This document shows positions 10,906 to 20,573 of a stretch of 64,000 nt of DNA, piece after piece. Source of the stretch: Burkholderiaceae bacterium. Lineage in GTDB: Bacteria > Pseudomonadota > Gammaproteobacteria > Burkholderiales > Burkholderiaceae_C. The stretch covers positions 78,703 through 142,702 of the forward strand of contig JAKLLA010000011.1 of assembly GCA_023150375.1 (NCBI GenBank), read 5' to 3'. Positions within the stretch are counted from its first letter, which is position 1; each line of letters opens with the position of its first letter. Position numbers and translations under genes: made by a program. Below the pieces are notes generated by a model. It did not search any database and was not told the origin of the DNA. It saw only the letters and a program-made list of their open reading frames with translations.

Positions 10906-11598
10906 ATGCTGAAGGTTTCCGGACTCAACCAGTACTACGGCGGCTCGCACATCCTGCGCGGGCTGGATTTCGAGGCCCGGCTCGGCGAGGTGACGGTGGT
11001 GCTCGGCCGCAACGGCGTGGGCAAGACCACCCTGCTCAAGAGCCTGATGGGCGTGGTGCCCATCAAGACCGGCAGCATCACGCTGGACGGGCAGGACATC
11101 AGCCGCGACGTGCCCTACGAGCGCGTGCGCAAGGGCGTGGGCTACGTCCCGCAGGGCCGCGAGATCTTCGGCCGCCTGACGGTGGAGGAGAACCTGCGCA
11201 TGGGCCTGGCCTACAAGAGCGGCTCGACGCCCATTCCGGCCGAGCTGTTCGAGCTCTTCCCCATCCTGAAGCAGTTCCTGCACCGGCGCGGCGGCGACCT
11301 CTCGGGCGGGCAGCAGCAGCAGCTGGCGATTGCCCGGGCGCTGGCCGCCGGCCCCAAGCTGCTGATCCTGGACGAACCCACCGAGGGCATCCAGCCCAGC
11401 ATCATCAAGGACATCGGCCGGGTGATCCGCATGCTGGCCGACCGCAAGACCATGGCCATCGTGCTGGTCGAGCAGTACTACGACTTTGCCGCCGAGCTGG
11501 CCGACCAGTACCTGGTGATGGAGCGCGGCGAGATCATCGCCCGCGGCCGTGGCAGCGAGATGGAGACCCACGGGGTGCGGCAGCTGATGTCGATCTGA
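10906..11598 (+). CDS. urtE: Urea ABC transporter, ATPase UrtE
   Basis: 230 residues, LivF-type ATPase. Walker A is GRNGVGKTT, signature LSGGQQQQLAIARAL, Walker B LLILDEP, switch His region replaced by VLVEQYYDFA as is common in this subfamily. The start one base after the urtD stop is chosen because MLKVSGLNQYYGG matches the family N-terminus. Confidence 0.94.
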   Translation: MLKVSGLNQYYGGSHILRGLDFEARLGEVTVVLGRNGVGKTTLLKSLMGVVPIKTGSITLDGQDISRDVPYERVRKGVGYVPQGREIFGRLTVEENLRMGLAYKSGSTPIPAELFELFPILKQFLHRRGGDLSGGQQQQLAIARALAAGPKLLILDEPTEGIQPSIIKDIGRVIRMLADRKTMAIVLVEQYYDFAAELADQYLVMERGEIIARGRGSEMETHGVRQLMSI

Positions 11599-11696
11599 AC
11601 TTCCCCCGACGCTTTGACAGGAGTCAACCTGCACGTGCCGGGAACGGGCGCAGACTGCCAGCACCGTTGGGAATTTGTGTTGTGGAAGGAGTGATC

Positions 11697-11960
11697 ATGA
11701 CCGATACCCAGGCGCAATGGCAGGCCATGGTGGATCGTCTGCGTCAGGAGCGCGACGAGCTGCGGCTGAAGCTGCATCTGGCCACCGCCGAGGCCCGCGA
11801 CGAGTGGGACAAGGTGGAAGCGAAGTGGACCGAGGTGGAAGCCCGGCTGCCCCAGGTCAAGGCCGAGCTGCGCGACGGCGGACAGAACCTGCGCGCCGCG
11901 CTGGACCTGGTGACCGAGGAGATCTCGAGCCGCTACGAGCGCATCCGCAGGCTGTTCTGA
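11697..11960 (+). CDS. Small coiled-coil protein of unknown function
   Basis: 87 residues, with start MTDTQAQW behind AAGGAG (11686-11691). The protein is highly charged and almost entirely predicted helix, with heptad-like spacing in RLRQERDELRLKLHLATAEA and no Cys, signal peptide or membrane segment. It lies about 100 bases after urtE in the same direction and could be transcribed with urt or alone. I do not recognise a family. Coding is supported by the ribosome binding site, third-position GC bias and clean end. Confidence 0.7.
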   Translation: MTDTQAQWQAMVDRLRQERDELRLKLHLATAEARDEWDKVEAKWTEVEARLPQVKAELRDGGQNLRAALDLVTEEISSRYERIRRLF

Positions 11961-12224
11961 TCCCGCCGGCCGGCCGCAGCTCCCGCCACGCCGCCGCGCG
12001 GGCAGGTCGATCCTGGCCAGGCTGCGCGATGCCCGCCATGCCCGTCCTGCTCGACCGACTGGCTTCGATCGCCCGCGGGCTCGAAGCCTGCGGCCGGGGT
12101 CGGGCCCTGCAGGGGCCGGGCGGCAGGCGGGTCGTGCTGGGCGCCCGATGTCGGGCCACACCCGCGGCCTCCATGACGGCCGCCGGAGGCGCCGAAGGTA
12201 TCGCTGCCCGGCTGCCCGCGCGGC

Positions 12225-14831
12225 TCAGCGCCCCAGCAGCCCCTCGAGCTTCTTCTGCATCGCCTCGCGCGCCTTGTCCTTCGCCGCGTCGCGCAGCTGC
12301 TCCTTTAGCGGCGCGGACGCCGCATCGCTGGCCTTCAGCCCGAGCTTCTCGGCGGCCTTGGCCTCGAGCTTGTCGCGCAGCTGGTCCTTGACCAGGTTGC
12401 CGGCGGCGCCCACGGCGACCTCGGACCAGACGATGCGCCAGGTCGGCGCCTCGAGCGGGCCGCTCAGGCGCACCGGCACGGTGACACCGCGCAGGGCGTC
12501 CAGCTCGGCGCCGCCCTGGCCTTTGCTGGTCGCCGCGACCGTGCTGCGCGCGGTGTAGTCGAGCCGGCGCTGCGGCAGGTCGACGCGGCCCTCGCCGCCC
12601 AGGCGCAGGAAGGGGCTCTTGAGCGACAGGTCGCGGTTCTCGGCCACGCCGTCGCGCACCCGGAAGCTGGCGCTCAGTTCGGAGAAGTCGGTCTTCTCGC
12701 TGCGCCGGGCGGCTTCCACCGCGTCCTGCTTCAGGCTGAGGGCGGCCTTCACCTCGCGCAGGCGCTGGGCGAGGTTGATGCCCTGCACCGCGCCGTCGCG
12801 CAGCTGCAGCGCGGCGCTGCCGTTCAGGCCGCGTTCGAGCGCCTTCACGCTGGCCCCGCCGGTGGCGAGGTCCAGCGTGAGCCGGCCGCGGCCTTCCAGC
12901 AGCTCGCGCCCGGCGACGTCCTTCAGCAGCGCCTGGATCAGGATGTCCTGCGCGCTGGCCTGCAGCGCCAGGCGCTGCCGTGCCGGGCCGGTGCCGGCGT
13001 CGGCCTCCAGGCGGGCGTCGAGCGTGCCGTCCCAGGTGCGCAGGCGCAGCGGGGCGATCTGCAGCCGGCCGTCCTCGAGCACCGCCTGGGCGACCAGGTC
13101 CTTCAGCACATAGGGGTGGTAGCGCAGCGTGCCGGCCTGCAGCGACACGCGCGCGTCCAGCGCGCGCAGCCCGGCCAGATCCACCGGCGTGTCGGCCGCC
13201 GGGCCGGCGGGGGCCGGGGCGGGGGGGCTGCCCGGGGCAGAGGCGGCCCCGGCCGCTGCGGCAGGGCGCGGCGGCAGCAGGGCGTTCAGGTCCAGTTCGC
13301 CGAAGCGGGCCTGGGCCTGCAGGCGCGGGCGGGTGCCGCCGAGGGTGAGCTGCCCGTCGCTGCGGAAGGCCTGCGCGTTCATCTGCCCGTCCAGGTCCCA
13401 CCGGGCGCCGCGCGGGGAGGCGTCCACCTGGCCGCGGGCGAGCAGCTTCAGCGGCTGCAGCGCCGGGTTGTGCACCGTGGCGTCCAGCGCGAGGTCGGCC
13501 AGGGTGACGGCCTGTTCCGCCAGGCGGGCCGTGAGGTCGCTGCGCAGCGTGCCCCGCACCCGGGAAGCGCCCGCCCCCTGGGTGGCCGCGCCCAGCGTGA
13601 GCTGCAGTGCCGGCACGCGCAGGACCTCGAAGCTGCCGGTGGGCGCGCCGGAGCCGAGCGTGCCCTCGAGCGCAGCCGGGCCCTGCAGCGAGAAGCGGCC
13701 CGACAGCGGCGCCCCCTTCAGCTGCCGGCCCTGCACCTCGAGCTGCGGCCAGTCCAGCGCGACCTTCAGCGGCTGCGCCGGGCCGCCGGCCGAGGCCAGC
13801 GTGCCCTCGAGCTGCAGCGCCAGCCGGGCCAGGTCGAGCTGCTGCTGCGCCGGGCGGAAGGCGAAGCGCTGCAGGGTCAGCGTGCCCTGCTGCAGCTGCA
13901 GCGCGCCGGCCTGCACGCGCAGGGCGATCGACAGCGGTGCGGCCTCGATCGAGGCGGTGGACGGCGAGGCGGCCGCCGCCGGAGCCGCCGAGGCCGCCGA
14001 GGCGCCTTGTGTCGCGGCGCTGGCCGCACCGGCGCCGCCCGGCGTGCCGGCGTCGTAGGCCAGGGCGCCCTGGACCGTGGCGTCCAGGCCGCGCAGGCCG
14101 GGCAGGTCGCCCTGCAGCTGCAGGGTCAGGTCGCCGGCCTGCACCTTCAGCGCGGGCTGCCGCGCATCGCCGAAGTCCAGCTTCAGCTGCGTGCGGGCCT
14201 GCAGGCCGAGCTGCGCGGCCGGCTCGCTGAAGCGGGCCTGGGCGGAGAGCTGCACGGCCGTGGGCTCACCCGGGGTCAGCCGGCCGGTCTGCAGCTCGGC
14301 CAGGGTGGCCTGGCCCTTCAGCTTCGCCAGGCGGTCGTCCAGGTCCAGCTGCACCTGCTCGAGGCGCAGGGCGCGGATGTCGAAGCGCAGCGGCTGCGCC
14401 TCGGCCGTCTCCGGCGGGCGCGCATCGGCGTCGGGGCGCAGCAGGTCGTCGAGGTTGCTGCGGCCCTGGGCGTCGCGCCGCCAGGCCAGGCTCAGGCCAC
14501 GTGCCTGTACCTCGTCGACCACCAGCTGCTGGCGCAGCAGCGGCAGCCACTGCACTGCCAGGCGGGCCTCGGCCAGGCTGGCAAAGCGCTGCTGCGGCTG
14601 CTGGAACTCCGACAGCGTGACATCGCGCAAGGCCACCTGCAGCCGCGGGAAGACCGACAGCTGCACGTCGCCGAGGGTGAGCTGGCGCTGCCGGTGCTGC
14701 TGCATCCAGTCGACTGCCAGGCTCTTGTAGCGGTTGGCATCGAAGGTGGCGATCAACCAGACGGCGGCGGCGACGAGCAGCCCGAGCAGCAGGGCCAGGA
14801 CGAGGAGGATCTTGCGAAGCAGAGGGGACAT
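12225..14831 (-). CDS. AsmA family protein
   Basis: 868 residues from MSPLLRKILL. One N-terminal membrane helix (about 5-27) is followed by the AsmA motif FDANRYKSLAVDW and a long repeat-rich beta domain, typical of inner-membrane-anchored AsmA-like proteins now linked to phospholipid traffic between membranes. The C-terminal AsmA_2 segment includes AALQLRDGAVQGINLAQRL and DFSELSASFRVRDGVAENRDL. A low-complexity Ala/Pro/Ser stretch near residues 275-300 and another around 545-565 interrupt the fold. It stands alone, with 264 featureless bases towards the small coiled-coil gene. Confidence 0.9.
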   Translation of the reverse strand: MSPLLRKILLVLALLLGLLVAAAVWLIATFDANRYKSLAVDWMQQHRQRQLTLGDVQLSVFPRLQVALRDVTLSEFQQPQQRFASLAEARLAVQWLPLLRQQLVVDEVQARGLSLAWRRDAQGRSNLDDLLRPDADARPPETAEAQPLRFDIRALRLEQVQLDLDDRLAKLKGQATLAELQTGRLTPGEPTAVQLSAQARFSEPAAQLGLQARTQLKLDFGDARQPALKVQAGDLTLQLQGDLPGLRGLDATVQGALAYDAGTPGGAGAASAATQGASAASAAPAAAASPSTASIEAAPLSIALRVQAGALQLQQGTLTLQRFAFRPAQQQLDLARLALQLEGTLASAGGPAQPLKVALDWPQLEVQGRQLKGAPLSGRFSLQGPAALEGTLGSGAPTGSFEVLRVPALQLTLGAATQGAGASRVRGTLRSDLTARLAEQAVTLADLALDATVHNPALQPLKLLARGQVDASPRGARWDLDGQMNAQAFRSDGQLTLGGTRPRLQAQARFGELDLNALLPPRPAAAAGAASAPGSPPAPAPAGPAADTPVDLAGLRALDARVSLQAGTLRYHPYVLKDLVAQAVLEDGRLQIAPLRLRTWDGTLDARLEADAGTGPARQRLALQASAQDILIQALLKDVAGRELLEGRGRLTLDLATGGASVKALERGLNGSAALQLRDGAVQGINLAQRLREVKAALSLKQDAVEAARRSEKTDFSELSASFRVRDGVAENRDLSLKSPFLRLGGEGRVDLPQRRLDYTARSTVAATSKGQGGAELDALRGVTVPVRLSGPLEAPTWRIVWSEVAVGAAGNLVKDQLRDKLEAKAAEKLGLKASDAASAPLKEQLRDAAKDKAREAMQKKLEGLLGR

Positions 14832-15017
14832 GCGTGCAGGCAGGCGGGAAGGCAACCAGCCTGCATTCCAACATGCCGACGGGTTGGCTGTTGTGCGATC
14901 GTGTGAAATTCACGCGGTTCCCGCCGGGACGGTCGCCAGGGTGGTGTTTACCGGCCTTTGCGAAGGGGAAGCCGGCCCTTTGCCGTGTGCCGGTGCCGGC
15001 CTTCTACACTGCCGCCC

Positions 15018-16346
15018 ATGGATGAGATGTGCAAGCCTGCCGCCGGGCAGGGACCGCGGGTGGCGATCGTCGGGGCCGGGCCGGCCGGCCTGATGGCCGC
15101 GCAGGCCCTGCTGGACGCCGGTGCGGCGGTGGACCTGTACGACGCAATGCCCTCGGCGGGACGCAAGTTCCTGCTCGCCGGCAAAGGCGGGCTGAACTTG
15201 ACGCATGCCGAGCCGGCGGAAGCCTTCCGCAGCCGCTATGGCGAGCGTGCCGAGGCGGTGGGGCGCTGGCTCGACCGGCTCGACGCGCAGGGGCTGCGCG
15301 ACTGGGCGGCGCAGCTGGGCATCGACACCTTCGTGGGCAGCTCCGGCAAGGTCTTCCCGGCCGAGATGAAGGCCGCGCCGCTGCTGCGCGCCTGGCTGCA
15401 CCGGCTGCGGGCGGCCGGGCTGCGGCTGCACATGCGCCAGCGCTGGAACGGCGCGCTGGCGCACACGCCGGACCGGTCTGGCTGGACGCTGGGCTTTCAC
15501 ACCCCCGCCGGGCCGCAGACGGTGTCGGCCGACGCCGTGCTGCTGGCCCTGGGCGGGGCGAGCTGGCCGCGCCTGGGCTCGGACGGCGCCTGGCAGCCCT
15601 GGCTGCGTGCCGCGGGTGTCGACGTGGCGCCGCTGGTGAGCGCCAACTGCGGCTTCGAGGTGGCCTGGAGCGCGCACCTGCGCGACAAGTTCGCCGGCTC
15701 GCCGCTCAAGGGCGTGCGGCTGGTGCATGTCGACGCCCGGGGCCGGCGCTTCGACCGGCCGGGCGAGGCGCTGCTCAGCGCCTACGGGCTGGAGGGCGCG
15801 CTGGTCTACGCCGCCAGCGCGCAGCTGCGCGAGGCGATCGCCGCCGGCGGGCCGACCCGGGTGGCGCTGGACCTGCTGCCGCAGCGCAGCGAGGCCGACC
15901 TGCGCGCGGCCCTTTCGCGCGGGCGCGGTGCGCGCTCCTGGAGCAATCACCTGCGCGAGCAGGCCGGCCTGCACGGCGTGAAGGCGGCGCTGCTGCGCGA
16001 GGGGCTGGATGCGCCGGCCTGGTCCGCCCTGGTGGCCGATCCGGCGGCGCTGGCCGCGCGCATCAAGGCGCTGCCGATCGTGCTCCAGGCGCCGCGGCCG
16101 ATCGACGAGGCGATCAGCTCGGCCGGCGGGGTGCGCCTGGAGGCGCTCGACGAGCGCCTCATGCTGCGCGCCCTGCCCGGGGTGTTCTGCGCCGGCGAGA
16201 TGCTCGACTGGGAAGCGCCCACCGGCGGCTACCTGCTCACCGCCTGCCTGGCCAGTGGCCGGGTGGCCGGCGAAGGCCTGGCGGCCTGGTGGGCGCAGCG
16301 GTCGGCGGCCACCCGTGCGGCGGTCGTCACGGCCCCGGCAGCGTGA
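15018..16346 (+). CDS. FAD-dependent flavoprotein, PP_4765 / HI0933 family
   Basis: 442 residues. The dinucleotide-binding motif VAIVGAGPAGLMAAQ lies at about 15-29, followed by the family motif GRKFLLAGKGGLNLTH and the C-terminal FCAGEMLDWEAPTGGYLL that closes the FAD site. This matches the TIGR03862-type flavoproteins of the HI0933 group. The reaction is unknown. The ATG at 15018 is used because the Rossmann motif begins shortly after it. Confidence 0.88.
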   Translation: MDEMCKPAAGQGPRVAIVGAGPAGLMAAQALLDAGAAVDLYDAMPSAGRKFLLAGKGGLNLTHAEPAEAFRSRYGERAEAVGRWLDRLDAQGLRDWAAQLGIDTFVGSSGKVFPAEMKAAPLLRAWLHRLRAAGLRLHMRQRWNGALAHTPDRSGWTLGFHTPAGPQTVSADAVLLALGGASWPRLGSDGAWQPWLRAAGVDVAPLVSANCGFEVAWSAHLRDKFAGSPLKGVRLVHVDARGRRFDRPGEALLSAYGLEGALVYAASAQLREAIAAGGPTRVALDLLPQRSEADLRAALSRGRGARSWSNHLREQAGLHGVKAALLREGLDAPAWSALVADPAALAARIKALPIVLQAPRPIDEAISSAGGVRLEALDERLMLRALPGVFCAGEMLDWEAPTGGYLLTACLASGRVAGEGLAAWWAQRSAATRAAVVTAPAA

Positions 16347-16427
16347 CGGACGGCCGTCTTGAAGCCTGCCGCATTCGCCCTCAGATTGCAGCCCATTGCG
16401 TGTTTGGCCGACTGTGCCCGCCCTGCC

Positions 16428-17525
16428 ATGACCCTGCCTCCCCTTGTCCGCCGATTCGGTCTGCTGCTGGCGGCGCTGGCCGCCGCCTCCGGTCTGCTGC
16501 TGGCCGGCGCCTCCGTCGCGCGTGACGGCCGCGACGCCGCGCCGCGCAGCGTCAGCCCGCGCGGTGCGCTGCAGCCCGACGAGCAGGCGGTGGTGAACCT
16601 GTTCGAACAGGCGGCGCCCTCGGTGGCCTACATCACCACCGAGAGCGAGCAGCGCAACCTGTTCGGCGCGGCCGAGGTCAGTCAGGGGGCGGGCAGCGGC
16701 TTCGTCTGGGACGGCCAGGGCCACATCGTCACCAACTTCCACGTCGTGCAGGGCGCGCGGCGGGTGTTCGTGCAGCTCGACGCCGGCAAACCCATCGCGG
16801 CCGAACCGGTGGGCGTGGCGCCCGAGTACGACCTGGCGGTGATCCGGCTGGTGCGCGTGCCGCGCGAGCTGCGCCCGATCCCGCTGGGCAGCTCGCGCGA
16901 TCTGAAGATCGGCCAGACGGTCTACGCCATCGGCAATCCCTTCGGCCTGCAGCGCACCCTGACCAAGGGGCTGGTCAGCGCGCTGGATCGCGAGCTGCCC
17001 ACCGCCAACTTCCGCGAGGTGGTCGGCGTGATCCAGACCGATGCGGCGATCAACCCCGGCAACTCGGGCGGACCGCTGATGGACAGCGCCGGCCGCCTGA
17101 TCGGCGTGAACACCGCGATCCGCTCGGCCAGCGGCAGTTCGTCGGGCATCGGCTTCGCGATTCCCGCCGATCTGGTGAACCGCGTCGTGCCGGCGCTGAT
17201 CGCCAAGGGCCGCGCGCCGCTGCCGGGCATCGGCGTCACGCCGGTGCGCCCCGACCTGGTGGCGCGTGCCGGCCTGAGCGGCGTCGTGCTGGCCGAGGTG
17301 GGCCGCGGCACGCCAGCCGCCGCGGCCGGGCTGCAGCCGATGAACCGGCGCAGCGGCGAGCTCGGCGACGTCATCGTCGGCGTGAACGGCCGGCCGGTGG
17401 AGACGCTGTCGAGCTTCGTCAGCGAGCTCGAGCGCGCCGGCGTGAACAGCACGGTGGAGCTGACGGTCGTTCGCAACGAGCGCGAGCGCAAGGTGCGCGT
17501 GAAGGTGATCGATCTGCGCGAGTGA
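16428..17525 (+). CDS. Trypsin-like serine protease with PDZ domain (DegP/DegS type)
   Basis: 365 residues. An N-terminal signal or anchor helix (about 8-28) is followed by the S1C protease domain with catalytic His in VTNFHVV, Asp in EYDLAVIRL and Ser in NPGNSGGPLM. One PDZ domain (about 265-355) has the carboxylate-binding loop near GVVLAEVGRGTPAAAAGLQP. One PDZ and this length resemble DegS-like or short periplasmic HtrA proteins rather than two-PDZ DegP. Likely role: envelope protein quality control or stress signalling. Confidence 0.9.
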   Translation: MTLPPLVRRFGLLLAALAAASGLLLAGASVARDGRDAAPRSVSPRGALQPDEQAVVNLFEQAAPSVAYITTESEQRNLFGAAEVSQGAGSGFVWDGQGHIVTNFHVVQGARRVFVQLDAGKPIAAEPVGVAPEYDLAVIRLVRVPRELRPIPLGSSRDLKIGQTVYAIGNPFGLQRTLTKGLVSALDRELPTANFREVVGVIQTDAAINPGNSGGPLMDSAGRLIGVNTAIRSASGSSSGIGFAIPADLVNRVVPALIAKGRAPLPGIGVTPVRPDLVARAGLSGVVLAEVGRGTPAAAAGLQPMNRRSGELGDVIVGVNGRPVETLSSFVSELERAGVNSTVELTVVRNERERKVRVKVIDLRE

Positions 17526-17583
17526 GCGGCGAGGGTGCGGCCCGGCTGGGAGCCGGCCCGGCCGTCCGGATCGCCTGCAGGTT

Positions 17584-17904
17584 TCAGCCGCGCGGCTCGA
17601 GCAGCGGCCGCGTCTCGGGGTGGCGGCGCATGTACACCGCCACATAGGAACAGCGCGGCAGCACCTGCAGGCCCTGCGCCTCGGCCCAGGCCAGGCCCTG
17701 GCGCACCAGCTCGGCGGCGATGCCGCGGCCCTGCAGCAGGGCCGGCACACCGGTGTGGTCGAAGGCCACGCGGCGGCGCGCCGGGTCGATCTGGTAGGTC
17801 AGCAGGCAGAGGTGGCCGTCGATCTCGGCCTCGAAGCGCGCCGCCTCGGGGCGGTGGCGGACCGGGATCGCAGCGTCGCCGGCAGGGGAAGCGTCGGAGG
17901 GCAT
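17584..17904 (-). CDS. Small GNAT-family N-acetyltransferase
   Basis: 106 residues, the YjdJ/GTL3B-like short type. The acetyl-CoA loop is LQGRGIAAELVRQGLAWA and the C-terminal motif is VLPRCSYVAVYMRRHPE. The acceptor is unknown. Confidence 0.8.
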   Translation of the reverse strand: MPSDASPAGDAAIPVRHRPEAARFEAEIDGHLCLLTYQIDPARRRVAFDHTGVPALLQGRGIAAELVRQGLAWAEAQGLQVLPRCSYVAVYMRRHPETRPLLEPRG

Positions 17905-17950
17905 GGCGCGGATGATGCCTCGAAGCGGCCCGCTGCGCCGCCGGCGGCCC

Positions 17951-20542
17951 TCAGGCGGCCAGGGCGACCGGGTCGCGGGCGCTGCGGCCCGCCCCCTCGG
18001 CCCGGGGGGGCGCCAGCCGCGCCTCGAGTTCGTCGGCGGGCAGGGCCGGCGCGCACAGCCAGCCCTGGTACTCGTCGCAGCCCAGCTCGGCCAGGCGCTG
18101 CCGCTGCGCCTCGGTCTCGACGCCTTCGGCGATCACGCGCAGCTGCAGGGCCCGGCCCAGCTCCACGACGGTGCGGGTGATCGCGGTGTCGCCGGCGTCG
18201 TCGGGCAGGCGCTGGATGAAGCTGCGGTCGATCTTGAGCCGGTGGATCGGCAGGCGGCGCAGGTAGCCCAGGCTGGAGTAGCCGGTGCCGAAGTCGTCCA
18301 CCGCCAGCTGCACGCCCAGCGCGGCCAGCGCGTGCAGCTGCGCCAGCACGGGTTCGACGTCGCCGACCAGGATGCTCTCGGTCAGCTCGAGCTCGAGGCG
18401 GGCCGGCTCGAGGCGGCTGTCCTGCAGCAGGCGGGCCACGCGCTCGCTGAAGCCGGGCTGCTGGAACTGCAAGCCGGAGACGTTCACCGACACCCGCAGG
18501 CTGCGGCCGGCGGCCTGCCAGCGCTCGGCCTGGGCAACGGCCTCGCGCAGCACCCAGTCGCCCAGCTCGACGATGAAGCCGGTTTCCTCGGCCACCGGGA
18601 TGAAGCGGTCCGGCGGGATCGCGCCCAACTCCGGGTCGGTCCAGCGGCACAGGGCCTCGCAGCCGACCACCGTGCCGTCGGCCAGGGCCACCTGCGGCTG
18701 GTAGGCCAGGCGGAAATCGCCCTGGGCCAGGCCGAGCCGCATCGCCCGGTCCAGGCGGATATGGTCGAGGCGGTCCACCCGCATCTGCGGCTGGTAGAAG
18801 CGCAGGTCGCCGCCGTGGCCCTCCTTGGCGCGGTGCATGGCACGTTCGGCCAGGCCGAGCAGCTGGGTGGCGTCGCGACTGTCCTGCGGCGCCAGCGCGA
18901 TGCCCACGCTGGCCGACAGCGACAGCTGCAGGCCGGCCACCGGCAGGTCGCGCTGCAGGGCGCGCAGGAGTCGGCGCGCCACGGCCTCGGCGGTGGCGGC
19001 ATCGGCGCCGTCGAGCAGGACGGCGAACTGGTCGCTGCCCAGGCGCGCCAGGCAGTCGCCCAGGCGCAGCTGTTCGGCCAGGCGACGCGCCGCCTCGCGC
19101 AGCACGGCGTCGCCGCCACCGTGGCCGAGCGATTCGTTGACGTGCCGGAAGCGGTCCAGGCCGAGCAGCAGCAGGGCCGGGCCGCGGGTCTCCGCCGCGT
19201 CGGCGGGGACTGCGGCGTCCGGCGTGCCGGTGCCGGACGTCCCGGCGTGGCGGGTCAGGGATTGCATGAGCACGGCGAGCAGGCCGTCGCGGTTGAGCCG
19301 GCCGGTCAGCGCGTCGGTGTGCGCCTGCTCGGCGAGCAGGCGCTCGGCGGCGCGGCGCTCGCGCTGGTCCTGCAGCACGGCGATGCAGGCGCCGGCGTGC
19401 GGACCGTCGTCGCTGCCGCGCAGCAGCGTCGCCTGCACCGGTGCAATGCCCTGCGGGGTGTGCATCTGCAGCTCGCCGTGCCAGCGCGGCGTGTGCAGAC
19501 CGGGCGCCAGTCGGGCGGCGGGCAAGGCGCTGCCGTCGGCCTCGCGCAGCAGGTCGCCCAGCGCGCGGCCCTGCAGCGCCGCGCAGGACTCGCCGCACAG
19601 GCGCTCGGCGGCCGGGTTGGCGGTGAGGATGGCGCCGCCGCGGTCGGCGATCAGCACCGCGTCCTGGATGGTGTCGAAGACCTGGCCGGCCAGCTGCAGC
19701 CGGTTCTGGTCGAGCAGTTCGTCGGTGAGGTCGCGCCAGACCTGCACCCAGCCGACCACCTGGCCGTGACCGACCTGGGGCAGCAGCCGACGCTGCAGGG
19801 TGCGCCCGTCGCGCAGGGTCAGACGGTCCACGGCCACCGCCGGGCCGGCCTCGGGTTCGCAGCGGCTGTCCGGCAGAGCCGGCGGCTGCTGGCGCTGCAG
19901 CAGTTCGCCCTGGCGTCGGGCCAGCTGGACGTCGTAGCTCGACGGTTCCTCGAGCGCGTCGAGGACGATGCGGCCGATGCGTGCGCCGTCGCGGCGGGCG
20001 TCGAGCCGCTCCGGCAGCTGCCACAGGCGGGCGAAAGCGGCGTTCCAGCAGCGCACCTGGCCGTCCAGGTCGGTGACCAGGATGGCGTCCTGCGCGCCCG
20101 CCAGCGTGGCGCCGAGCTCACCGAGCAGTCGCTCGACCTCGATTTCGGCGCGGCGTCGCGCGGTCTGGTCGACCAGGGTCACCAGCCAGGCCGGCCGGCC
20201 GTCGGGCAGGTCGATCGCGCTGATGCGGCGCTCCACCTCCCGGCGGCTGCCGTCGCTGCGGCACACCAGGCTGTCCGAATGCAGCGGCGTGCCGCGCGGC
20301 CAGTGGGCGCGCTGCATCCAGAACAGCTGGTCCTCCGGCGTGGCCGCCAGGGCCTCCACGCTGTGGCCGACCAGGTCGGCAGCGCTGCAGCCCCAGAGCT
20401 GAGCGGCGCTGCGGTTGGCCGCCAGCACCTGCAGGCTGGCATCGTCGACCAGGCAGGCCGCCTCGATCAGCGCATCCAGCAGCGGCTGCAGTGCCTGCGG
20501 CAGCGCCCGCGGCGGCAGCGGCGGCCGATCGGTGCGGTCCAT
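17951..20542 (-). CDS. PAS-GGDEF-EAL protein, probable c-di-GMP phosphodiesterase
   Basis: 863 residues from MDRTDRPP. Several PAS-like sensor segments (about 10-410) precede a GGDEF domain and an EAL domain (about 605-855). The GGDEF signature is GSDQF at about 502-506, so diguanylate cyclase activity is unlikely unless the domain binds GTP as a regulator. The EAL domain keeps EAL (about 629), LTESILV, DDFGTGYSS, LKIDRSFI, AEGVET and QGWL, so it should hydrolyse c-di-GMP. No membrane helix is evident. It lies 31 bases after the HD-GYP gene on the same strand, and the two make a c-di-GMP breakdown module. Confidence 0.9.
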   Translation of the reverse strand: MDRTDRPPLPPRALPQALQPLLDALIEAACLVDDASLQVLAANRSAAQLWGCSAADLVGHSVEALAATPEDQLFWMQRAHWPRGTPLHSDSLVCRSDGSRREVERRISAIDLPDGRPAWLVTLVDQTARRRAEIEVERLLGELGATLAGAQDAILVTDLDGQVRCWNAAFARLWQLPERLDARRDGARIGRIVLDALEEPSSYDVQLARRQGELLQRQQPPALPDSRCEPEAGPAVAVDRLTLRDGRTLQRRLLPQVGHGQVVGWVQVWRDLTDELLDQNRLQLAGQVFDTIQDAVLIADRGGAILTANPAAERLCGESCAALQGRALGDLLREADGSALPAARLAPGLHTPRWHGELQMHTPQGIAPVQATLLRGSDDGPHAGACIAVLQDQRERRAAERLLAEQAHTDALTGRLNRDGLLAVLMQSLTRHAGTSGTGTPDAAVPADAAETRGPALLLLGLDRFRHVNESLGHGGGDAVLREAARRLAEQLRLGDCLARLGSDQFAVLLDGADAATAEAVARRLLRALQRDLPVAGLQLSLSASVGIALAPQDSRDATQLLGLAERAMHRAKEGHGGDLRFYQPQMRVDRLDHIRLDRAMRLGLAQGDFRLAYQPQVALADGTVVGCEALCRWTDPELGAIPPDRFIPVAEETGFIVELGDWVLREAVAQAERWQAAGRSLRVSVNVSGLQFQQPGFSERVARLLQDSRLEPARLELELTESILVGDVEPVLAQLHALAALGVQLAVDDFGTGYSSLGYLRRLPIHRLKIDRSFIQRLPDDAGDTAITRTVVELGRALQLRVIAEGVETEAQRQRLAELGCDEYQGWLCAPALPADELEARLAPPRAEGAGRSARDPVALAA

Positions 20543-20573
20543 GGCGCCTGCGTCCTGCCGCCGGCGGCGTCGC

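Noticed and set aside
11614..11643. TTGACA as -35 box of the small coiled-coil gene
   Set aside because: The hexamer is perfect but no acceptable -10 lies 16-18 bases downstream.
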